Origin: an uncultured Pseudomonadales bacterium
GTDB lineage: Bacteria; Pseudomonadota; Gammaproteobacteria; Pseudomonadales; Pseudohongiellaceae
Assembly (NCBI GenBank): GCA_938082955.1
Contig: CALKDE010000090.1
Coordinates: 1-13,498, forward strand
Length of the DNA: 13,498 nucleotides
Direction: 5' to 3'
The notes beneath the pieces are model-generated. The model was not told the origin of the DNA. It saw nothing but the letters and a program-made list of their open reading frames with translations, and did no database searches. This document shows, piece by piece, positions 1-5,712 of this stretch. The stretch's first letter is position 1, and each line of letters begins with the position of its first letter. The translations under genes and the position numbers were made by a program.

Positions 1-356
1 AACAGAAGGCTTACGAACACGGCTGCCGATCCTATGTCTTTAGCCCTACCTGAAAGTTCGTTGTACTCCAGGCCGCTACGGTCGACTACAGCTTCAATGG
101 CCGAATTAACCAGTTCGACAAGAATGACTAACACCAGCGAAGTTATCAGCAGGACCTTCTCGAGATCTGATTCACCCAGCCAAAGGGCAATGGGCGTTAA
201 CACGATAAAGGCTATGAGCTCGAGGCGAAATGCCTCTTCGTGTTTAATAGCGGCTTTTAGACCGGCCAGTGAATAAACCGTAGCGGAAACTAGACGTGCC
301 ACGCCTTTTTCTGAAGGTGGCACAGAACGAGCTGATTGTGAGTCTTGTTTATCCAT
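1..356 (-). CDS. dgkA: Diacylglycerol kinase DgkA, N-terminal 118 residues (3' end cut by window edge)
   Basis: Prokaryotic integral-membrane diacylglycerol kinase, which phosphorylates diacylglycerol with ATP in the inner membrane and returns it to phospholipid synthesis. Reading leftward from the ATG at 356 gives 118 residues. They include AFRLE at 42-46, VELVNSAIEAVVDR at 80-93 and ELSGRAKDIGSAAV at 100-113. The family's active-site residues are all present with a constant 12-residue offset from E. coli DgkA: E40, E81, N84, E88, K106 and D107. Two hydrophobic helices (about 48-60 and 68-83) are visible; the third is cut off. The N-terminus is about 12 residues longer and hydrophilic (MDKQDSQSARSVPPSEK). 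The Shine-Dalgarno sequence upstream of 356 is poor, so the exact start is uncertain. It is divergent from the pncC-like gene. The family assignment is very secure. Confidence 0.96.
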   Translation of the reverse strand, partial: MDKQDSQSARSVPPSEKGVARLVSATVYSLAGLKAAIKHEEAFRLELIAFIVLTPIALWLGESDLEKVLLITSLVLVILVELVNSAIEAVVDRSGLEYNELSGRAKDIGSAAVFVSLL

Positions 357-475
357 GGACGAGCCGCCAAGAAATTGATCAGAAAGTAGGAATAGAGCTG
401 GCGGCTGAGGCTGAGTCATCAAGCCTTTCAAAATACCGCAGCGAACTTGAAGACTATATCACCACTAAGGGGGCT

Positions 476-516
476 GACAAGATACTTGAGCTTCCTGGAA
501 GCCCAAGTATCTTGTC
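476..516. repeat. 41-bp near-perfect palindrome between dgkA and the pncC-like gene
   Basis: Two perfect 13-bp arms, gacaagatacttg at 476-488 and caagtatcttgtc at 504-516, enclose a 15-nt centre. The centre holds a second inverted pair, gcttcc (490-495) and ggaagc (497-502). Only one A/C mismatch separates the outer and inner stems, so the whole segment could form one long hairpin in either strand. Neither side is followed by a T-run (aaagtcc on the right; agccccc reading left), so it does not look like a standard intrinsic terminator. It may be a protein-binding site, an RNA hairpin in the leader of either divergent gene, or a REP/MITE-type element. Its function is unknown. Confidence 0.85.
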
Positions 517-557
517 AAAGTCCAACTTCTGCTTATACTGAGAATCTTTCTATTTAG

Positions 558-1079
558 ATGGTAGTGACTATGTCTCGTTTTTCTCAACACACAAACAGCG
601 CCGCTAAGCTACTGACCGAATATGATCACTCCATTTCGGTGGCTGAATCTTCGACAGGAGGTTTGATTGCAGCAAGCTTACTGTCTGTGCCTGGCGCTTC
701 ACGTTATTTTATGGGCGGCACAGTTATTTATACCGTCAAATCGCGCCTGGCATTCTTGGACTTGGATAGAGAGCGTATAAAACAACTCAAACCGCTAACA
801 GAAGAAATGGCCCTTGAGTTCGCAAGAGCTGCACGGGCTAAATTGGATACCACCTGGGGCATTGCAGAACTAGGGGTGGCCGGGCCAGGAGGTACACCTT
901 ATAGCGATGCTATCGGCATTAGTGTGATTGCCATATCGGGGCCAGTTGATGCATCGGTGACCATTAAAACAGATTCGGATGACCGCGTGGAAAATATGGA
1001 GACTTTTACTGACAGAGCCTTACAATTGCTAGCGCAGACGCTTAAGAATAGGAATGGGGTCAGAGTAAATATCCAGTAG
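558..1079 (+). CDS. CinA C-terminal-domain family protein (PncC-like nicotinamide-nucleotide amidase homologue)
   Basis: Stand-alone CinA C-terminal domain of 173 residues, about the family's usual length. Characterised members (PncC) deamidate nicotinamide mononucleotide to nicotinate mononucleotide in NAD recycling. The diagnostic segments are present: VAESSTGGLIAASLLSVPGASRYF from about residue 28 (the classical AESCTGG motif with Ser for Cys), GGTVIYTVKSR at 53-63 with a conserved-type Lys61, and GVAGPGGTP at 106-114. The classical GGGTPEKPVG loop is replaced by GPGGTPYSDAIG, which places it in a divergent CinA branch, so PncC activity is plausible but not certain. A second ATG at 570 (residue 5) is an equally good start; neither has a strong ribosome-binding site. 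The last seven residues (GVRVNIQ) and the stop lie wholly inside the left copy of a 28-bp inverted repeat, so the native C-terminus was probably replaced when the element arrived. Confidence 0.9.
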   Translation: MVVTMSRFSQHTNSAAKLLTEYDHSISVAESSTGGLIAASLLSVPGASRYFMGGTVIYTVKSRLAFLDLDRERIKQLKPLTEEMALEFARAARAKLDTTWGIAELGVAGPGGTPYSDAIGISVIAISGPVDASVTIKTDSDDRVENMETFTDRALQLLAQTLKNRNGVRVNIQ

Positions 1080-1082
1080 TTT
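1055..1082 (+). repeat. Left copy of a 28-bp perfect inverted repeat framing the RAYT remnant
   Basis: This stretch begins tggggtcagagtaaa and ends ccagtagttt. It is the exact reverse complement of 1332-1359 over all 28 positions. It overlaps the last seven codons and the stop of the upstream CinA-like gene. The sequence ggggtcagag recurs at 7543-7552. The pair encloses a decayed transposase fragment, so the repeats are most simply the ends of a mobile element or two REP-type units left by a RAYT transposase. Confidence 0.9.
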
Positions 1083-1132
1083 TTGATTTTTTCGGTGTTA
1101 GGCTCAAGCGACTGATACCACGATTTTTGTAG

Positions 1133-1331
1133 TTGACGTTGGCAGAGATTATAACGAGTAAGCCGGTCAAATATCGCGAGTCATTTGGTTCTGCCACTGA
1201 AAGGGATTTATTGAAAGATATTCGCTATTCATTCAGCCACCGCTTAGTGCTGGGCACGAAGTGGTTTAAGACGAGATAAAAGCATTCGCCAGCGTCGAGT
1301 AAGGCCAGCAAAGGGAGGCCACAAAGCCCAT
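1133..1331 (+). pseudogene. Remnant of a REP-associated (RAYT, Y1-type) transposase, C-terminal part, frameshifted
   Basis: No intact reading frame is present, but the translation resembles the C-terminal tail of RAYT transposases. From 1133 one frame reads a stretch with KYRESFGSATERDLLKDIR and then FSHRLVLGTKWFK, ending at TAA 1277-1279. This matches the family pattern of YR-F-L-IR followed by LG--RFK. The usual next motif (DEI) is in a second frame at 1270-1278. The basic RRVRPGKRGRP-type tail appears in a third frame from 1287 as RQRRVRPAKGG. At least two frameshifts and loss of the whole catalytic N-terminal region (the HUH histidines and the Tyr) make it dead. It lies between the convergent ends of the CinA-like gene and the ABC operon, inside the 28-bp inverted repeats. 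The family call comes from recalled motif patterns, so a search should confirm it. Confidence 0.7.
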
Positions 1332-1359
1332 AAACTACTGGATATTTACTCTGACCCCA
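1332..1359 (-). repeat. Right copy of the 28-bp inverted repeat
   Basis: Perfect reverse complement of 1055-1082; it reads aaactactggatat at its left end and ctctgacccca at its right end. It lies 11 bp beyond the stop of the last ABC gene and directly after the RAYT tail coding remnant. Transcription entering from either convergent neighbour would produce an RNA able to pair the two copies across about 250 nt, which might act as a crude barrier. No T-run follows either arm. Confidence 0.9.
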
Positions 1360-1370
1360 ATATTAACCCT

Positions 1371-2327
1371 TTAGTAAAGGTGGCAGGCAACCTGCCGTTC
1401 GGCATCTTGTAATGGAATTAATTGCGGGGTTTCTACACGGCACACATCCATCACCTTCGGACAGCGATTCGCGAACCGACAGCCAGCTGGAACATTGACC
1501 GGCGAAGGAATCTCTCCCTGTATCGCCGTAGAAGGCCGGCTACGCTCCAGTTCGGGGTCTGGCTCGGGATTGGAGCCAATCAGGATTTCCGTATAGGGAT
1601 GCTTCGGATCGAAATAGACCTCATCGGCCTTGCCAACTTCCACCAGAGAGCCCAGATACATGACTGCCATACGGTCACTGACATAACGCACCATGGACAG
1701 ATCGTGGGCGATAAACAGCAGTGTTAATCCTAGTGTTTCCTTCAACTCACTGAGCAAATTAATGACCTGTGCCTGCACTGAAACATCCAGCGCCGAAATC
1801 GGTTCGTCACAAACGACAAACTCCGGCTCCAAAATGAGCGCGCGTGCAATACCAATGCGCTGACGTTGGCCGCCGGAAAACTCATGGGGGTAACGAGACA
1901 TATGACCGGCGTGTAAACCGACACGAACCAACCATTCCTCGACCCGCGACTTCACCTGTGTACCCTTCAGCGTAGAATGCAGTCGCAAGCCTTCCGCAAT
2001 TATTTCGCCGATCGTCATGCGGGGGTTCAGGGAGGAATAGGGATCCTGAAATATCATTTGCATTTTTGACGCGAGACGTTGAAAGTCAGCCGGGCGATAG
2101 GCCTGTGGCAGGATTTCGCCACGAAATTTCACCTCTCCGGAAGTCTTCGCATGCAGTCCAATAACCGTCTTGCCGAAGGTTGATTTGCCCGACCCGCTTT
2201 CACCCACCAGACCAACGATTTCTTTTTCCGCAATCGTAAGCGAAATATTATCGACGGCATGTACTCGTTGCTTACGTCCTATATCGAAGTATTTACTTAA
2301 CTCGAGTGTTTCTACTAACGCCGTCAC
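1371..2327 (-). CDS. Dipeptide/oligopeptide ABC transporter ATP-binding protein (DppF/OppF type)
   Basis: Cytoplasmic ATPase, second of the pair that powers the Dpp/Opp importer encoded upstream. With the GTG start at 2327 it has 318 residues, close to the family norm. Walker A is GESGSGKS (42-49), the Q-loop is IFQDP (Gln94), the ABC signature is FSGGQRQRIGIARAL (150-164), Walker B is VVCDE (171-175) and the switch His is at 208. The C-terminal oligopeptide-transporter extension carries the Cys cluster C283, C289, C296 and C315 (CRFANRCPKVMDVC). The GTG overlaps the TAG stop of the upstream ATPase gene by one base (TAGTG) and has GGGGAGAA about 8 nt upstream. That makes it preferable to an ATG at 2393, which would add 22 residues inside the upstream gene. 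It is last in the operon, and only the RAYT remnant follows. Confidence 0.95.
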   Translation of the reverse strand: MTALVETLELSKYFDIGRKQRVHAVDNISLTIAEKEIVGLVGESGSGKSTFGKTVIGLHAKTSGEVKFRGEILPQAYRPADFQRLASKMQMIFQDPYSSLNPRMTIGEIIAEGLRLHSTLKGTQVKSRVEEWLVRVGLHAGHMSRYPHEFSGGQRQRIGIARALILEPEFVVCDEPISALDVSVQAQVINLLSELKETLGLTLLFIAHDLSMVRYVSDRMAVMYLGSLVEVGKADEVYFDPKHPYTEILIGSNPEPDPELERSRPSTAIQGEIPSPVNVPAGCRFANRCPKVMDVCRVETPQLIPLQDAERQVACHLY

Positions 2328-3373
2328 TACGCTTTCTCCCCACAATAAAGTTCGTCCGGCACAGTGATTGCTTGCGGATGCTGTAACCAGCACCGGCTTT
2401 CATGCATTTCTTCGACAGGCAATATATCGGGATCTTTCACATCGCAAATTTTCATGGAGTAAGGGCAACGCGGGCAGTAGCCACAACCAATAGGTGGTGC
2501 AAATAAATCCGGAGGACTGCCTTGGATTGGATTAAGTTTATGTTGCTTGCTTGGATCGTTGGTGGGCATAGCCAGTTTCAGACCCAGTGTGTAAGGGTGC
2601 GCGGAGCGATAGAAAATATCATCTACGCCGCCGTGTTCAACGACCTTACCGGCGTACATCACGGCGACATCATCGGCCATGCGGGCCACAACCCCAAGAT
2701 CATGTGTGATCAGGATGATAGCCATGCCCGTCTCTTTTTGCAGGTCTTGCAGCAGATCCAAGATCTGCGCTTGTATGGTCACGTCCAGCGCCGTAGTAGG
2801 TTCATCGGCGATAAGGATTGAGGGCTTGCAGGCAATGGCCATGGCGATCATGGCGCGCTGCAACATGCCACCGGAAAATTCGAATGGATACTGGCGAGCG
2901 CGTTTTGCCGCTTCGGGTATCTTGGTTATGGATAGTAGTTCGATAGCCTCAGCGAAGGCGCGCTTGTGACTGTATCCACGATGTACCTGCAGCGGTTCGG
3001 CGATCTGATCGCCAATAGTCATCGTCGGATTCAAAGAGGTCATTGGATCCTGGAAAATCATCCCGATCTGCGAACCACGAATATCCTTACCGTTGATTAT
3101 ATTGCGTCCCAATATCTCGACACCGTTTAGGCGCGCCGATCCCGAAGTGATACGTCCCGGCGGCATGGGAATCAGTCCCATCATGGCCTGCACTGTTACG
3201 GATTTGCCACAACCGGACTCACCCACGATGGCCATGGTCTTGCCACGTTCCACGGCGAAACTGACACCACGTACTGCCTGCACGATTCCTCCGTAAGTGG
3301 AGAACTCAACGGCTAGGTCTTCCACCTCCAGAAGACTGTGCGTGTGTTGCAAGTCGGTGGCCGCTGTTGTCAT
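2327..3373 (-). CDS. Dipeptide/oligopeptide ABC transporter ATP-binding protein (DppD/OppD type)
   Basis: First ATPase of the importer, 348 residues, cytoplasmic. Walker A is GESGCGKS (51-58), the Q-loop is IFQDPMTSLNP (Gln108), the signature is FSGGMLQRAMIAMAIA (166-181) and Walker B is ILIADEP (186-192). The D-loop is ALDV and the switch His224 lies in LITHDLGVVA. The GM form of the signature (SGGM rather than SGGQ) is usual for the DppD/OppD half and marks it as the D rather than the F subunit. The C-terminal extension has the Cys cluster C297, C300, C303 and C310 (CGYCPRCPYSMKIC). In the family this region has been associated with a metal or Fe-S site; that is not shown here. The start ATG overlaps the TGA of the DppC-like gene as ATGA, so the two are translationally coupled. 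Confidence 0.96.
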   Translation of the reverse strand: MTTAATDLQHTHSLLEVEDLAVEFSTYGGIVQAVRGVSFAVERGKTMAIVGESGCGKSVTVQAMMGLIPMPPGRITSGSARLNGVEILGRNIINGKDIRGSQIGMIFQDPMTSLNPTMTIGDQIAEPLQVHRGYSHKRAFAEAIELLSITKIPEAAKRARQYPFEFSGGMLQRAMIAMAIACKPSILIADEPTTALDVTIQAQILDLLQDLQKETGMAIILITHDLGVVARMADDVAVMYAGKVVEHGGVDDIFYRSAHPYTLGLKLAMPTNDPSKQHKLNPIQGSPPDLFAPPIGCGYCPRCPYSMKICDVKDPDILPVEEMHESRCWLQHPQAITVPDELYCGEKA

Positions 3374-4731
3374 TCGGTGTTCCTCATGCGGGCGTCAAGT
3401 GCATCGCGCAGGCCATCACCTAGCAAGTTAAACGCGAGCACTGTGATGCTGATGAGCAGAGCCGGGAAAATCAGTTCATGGGGTGTATTGAGCATGGTCT
3501 TAATGCCTTCATTGGACATCGAGCCCCATGATGGCGTTGGCGGTGCTACCCCCATTCCGATAAAAGACAGGAAGGCTTCTGTAAAAATGGCGCGGGGAAT
3601 CTCAAAGGTCAGAGTAACCAGTACTACGCCAAGTGTATTGGGTAGCATATGGCGCAAGATTAAATAGGAAGACTTGGCGCCCAGTAGCTTGGAAGCTTCA
3701 ACATAGCCCTGTTCACGAATCTGCATGATCTGCCCGCGCACGAGTCGCGCGGTTGCAGGCCATAACAACACAACCATGGCCACCAGCATTGGAAATATCC
3801 CGCTTTCGCCGGGGCCGATACCAAAAGAAATTTTGAATAGAATCATGAACAGCAGGAACGGAAGTGCGACAACGAAATCCGCAAAACGCATCATCAGTTG
3901 ATCCACCTTGCCGCCCATAAAACCGGCGATACTGCCGTATACGACACCCATCAGAACATATAAAAATGGTGCAAAGATACCGATGAATAACGAAACTCTT
4001 GCCCCTTCCATCAAGCGCGCTAACATATCGCGGCCAAGATAATCGGTGCCCAATGGATGCAGGGCGACGTTCACAGTGTCACCTACGGCGATCTCTTCCC
4101 CTTCTTCCACCAAGCCCTGTGCGATGGCCTCGTCAACGGTCGTGGAGCGTAGCACGTCAACGCGAATGGTTGCCGCCTCCGTAGCCGGGCGTCTGTTCTT
4201 AGCTAGGGCAACCACAGAGTAGTAATAAATACCCGGGCTTAAGTCCAGGCGATCTTCAAAGTAAAGCGTATTGTTATCGAAGAATTCTGCCATAGGAATG
4301 CCATAGGCCTTTTCTTCACCTACCGGATACAGATTGCGATAAACACGGTGGCCATTGGCCTCCGGCAGAGAGGTCCATTGCAAACGCACCGACTGCGTTG
4401 TTGCGGACCCCGCCAGTTCCAGTTCGGTAACCGTCGTCGTCGGGCCAGCCCAGGGTTCGTAATCTGGAATAATTAGCGCACTACGAGCACTGCCTGGTGG
4501 CGTGCTGAGTTGATCCAGGTCCTGTTCGGATGAATTCACCGGCCACAGTAGAGGTCCAAGTAACGTGAAAATAAGCAAGCCAATGATGAGATACCCAGAG
4601 GCGAGCGCACGCTTGTTTGACTTGAGGCGGATCCAGGCATCCTGCCAATAGGAGAGTGACGGGCGCGACAGAGCATGGCAGTGGTGTTCGTTTGAGTGGG
4701 GTGCAAAATCGGCTGCGGTCAATTTACTCAT
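3370..4731 (-). CDS. Dpp/Opp ABC transporter permease, DppC type, with a fibronectin-III-like periplasmic insert
   Basis: Inner-membrane permease of 453 residues, against about 280-320 for ordinary DppC/OppC. An OppC_N-type helix lies at about 43-63. The core resumes at HPLGTDYLGRDMLARL (225-240) and carries several membrane helices. The EAA coupling loop is EASKLLGAKSSYLILRHMLP (about 345-364), and GDGLRDALDARMR closes the C-terminus. About 140 extra residues sit between the first helix and the HPLGTD motif. Within them, residues about 96-191 look like a fibronectin type III domain (VRLQWTSLPEANGHRVYRN, later DLSPGIYYYSVVALAKN). By topology this domain lies in the periplasm. The start is the ATG at 4731, which shares one base with the upstream TGA (TGATG). 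A TTG at 4734 precedes it but is not needed. The reading frame is unbroken and overlaps both neighbours, so the insert is not a sequencing artefact. Confidence 0.94.
   Translation of the reverse strand: MSKLTAADFAPHSNEHHCHALSRPSLSYWQDAWIRLKSNKRALASGYLIIGLLIFTLLGPLLWPVNSSEQDLDQLSTPPGSARSALIIPDYEPWAGPTTTVTELELAGSATTQSVRLQWTSLPEANGHRVYRNLYPVGEEKAYGIPMAEFFDNNTLYFEDRLDLSPGIYYYSVVALAKNRRPATEAATIRVDVLRSTTVDEAIAQGLVEEGEEIAVGDTVNVALHPLGTDYLGRDMLARLMEGARVSLFIGIFAPFLYVLMGVVYGSIAGFMGGKVDQLMMRFADFVVALPFLLFMILFKISFGIGPGESGIFPMLVAMVVLLWPATARLVRGQIMQIREQGYVEASKLLGAKSSYLILRHMLPNTLGVVLVTLTFEIPRAIFTEAFLSFIGMGVAPPTPSWGSMSNEGIKTMLNTPHELIFPALLISITVLAFNLLGDGLRDALDARMRNTE
4159..4446 (-). other. Fibronectin-III-like domain inside the DppC-type permease
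   Basis: Codes for residues about 96-191 of the permease. The FN3 hallmarks are a beta-strand with a conserved Trp (VRLQWTS), a following VYRN strand, a central loop of variable sequence, and the typical PGIYYYSVVAL strand near the end. There are no hydrophobic stretches long enough to cross the membrane, which suits a folded periplasmic module. The boundaries are approximate. Its role is unknown; docking to the anchored binding protein or to envelope polymers is possible. Confidence 0.75.
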
Positions 4732-5663
4732 CAATTCATTCTCACGCGCGGATCGATAAAGCCATAGATCACATCGACGAGGATCACCATGAAGACGAGA
4801 AAGGCTCCGTAAAATACTGTCGTGCCCATAATCACAGTGTAGTCAAGCTGCTGCACGGCCTCCACAAAGAAGCGGCCCAGTCCGGGAATAGCAAACACAA
4901 TTTCCACAACGAAGCCGCCGGTGGTGATGGCAGCGATAGAGGGTCCAAGCACGGTTATTACCGGCAGAACAGCATTGCGCAGCTGGTGGCGCGCAAAAAT
5001 ACGTGCCGGCGGGACGCCCTTGGATTTAGCTGTTCGCACGAAATCAGAATTCACGATTTCAAGCATGGACGATCGCATCAGCCGCGTTAGATAGGCCATT
5101 GTCGTAAGCCCCAGTACGAGCGCTGGCACTAACATATGGCTGATGGTTCCCCAGCCGGCGACAGGAAGAAAGGTTCGGCCCAGCAAACTATTGATGGTGA
5201 CAATGCCGAGCTGGCTGAGTGCGGCGACGACAAAGCTGGGTACGGAGATGCCCAGTATCACCAGAAACATGATGATGTAGTCAGGCAGGCGATTGCGATA
5301 CAGCGCTGTAAGAGATCCCCACAGTATGCCGCCAACAGCGGCAATGACGACAGCAAGAATACCCAAGATGGCTGATACCGGAAAATGCTCGCGGATAATA
5401 TCATTCACTTCGCGATTTTCCTGCGCGAAAGAGATGCCAAAATCACCGTGGGCGATATTATTCAGGTAAATAAAGTACTGCGTGCTGACAGGTTTATCGA
5501 GGCCGTATTTGGCTTCGAGGTTGGCCCGGATAATGGCAGTGGTGGCGCGGTCATTCAAGAGTGGATCGCCAGGCACATTGTGCATAGCGAAGAAGGTGGC
5601 GGTGGCGATAAACCAGACGGTTATTAGACCCTGAACCAGGCGTTTGCCAATAAACCACATCAT
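4731..5663 (-). CDS. Dpp/Opp ABC transporter permease, DppB type
   Basis: Inner-membrane permease of 310 residues, normal for DppB/OppB. It starts with the family's short N-terminal helix (FIGKRLVQGLITVWFIATATF), followed by VPGDPL (30-35) and the periplasmic segment KYGLDKPVSTQYFIYL with HGDFGISF. Further membrane helices lie at about 98-118, 130-150, 177-193, 233-255 and 283-300. The EAA loop is DFVRTAKSKGVPPARIFARHQLRNAVLP (about 207-234), and the usual end is DPRVRMN. The first of two adjacent ATGs (5663 and 5660) is chosen; the upstream AGAGAG is a weak ribosome-binding site. It lies 49 nt after the binding-protein gene. Its TGA overlaps the ATG of the DppC-type gene, so the pair is coupled. 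Confidence 0.96.
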   Translation of the reverse strand: MMWFIGKRLVQGLITVWFIATATFFAMHNVPGDPLLNDRATTAIIRANLEAKYGLDKPVSTQYFIYLNNIAHGDFGISFAQENREVNDIIREHFPVSAILGILAVVIAAVGGILWGSLTALYRNRLPDYIIMFLVILGISVPSFVVAALSQLGIVTINSLLGRTFLPVAGWGTISHMLVPALVLGLTTMAYLTRLMRSSMLEIVNSDFVRTAKSKGVPPARIFARHQLRNAVLPVITVLGPSIAAITTGGFVVEIVFAIPGLGRFFVEAVQQLDYTVIMGTTVFYGAFLVFMVILVDVIYGFIDPRVRMN

Positions 5664-5712
5664 AGTAAGTCTGACTCTCTGTGATACTTCATTATATTAT
5701 AGGGAATATTCG

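Noticed and set aside
296..541. Open frame of 81 codons on the plus strand between dgkA and the CinA-like gene
   Set aside because: It overlaps the first 61 bp of dgkA in antisense, has no ribosome-binding site, matches no family I know, and its end is coded by the 41-bp palindrome. It is probably chance.
1368..1380. Small palindrome cctttagtaaagg over the DppF-type stop codon as a terminator
   Set aside because: The arms are only 6 bp with a 1-nt centre, so no usable loop can form, and no T-run follows.
2328..2393. ATG at 2393 as start of the DppF-type ATPase
   Set aside because: It lies inside the upstream ATPase gene and adds 22 residues foreign to the family. The GTG at 2327 overlaps the stop and has a GGGGAG site.
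4656..5090. Long antisense frames opposite the permease, binding-protein and oxidase genes (for example 4656-5090, 7150-7566, 7864-8343)
   Set aside because: They lie opposite clear family members, have no ribosome-binding sites, and show low-complexity or His/Arg-rich translations typical of antisense shadows.
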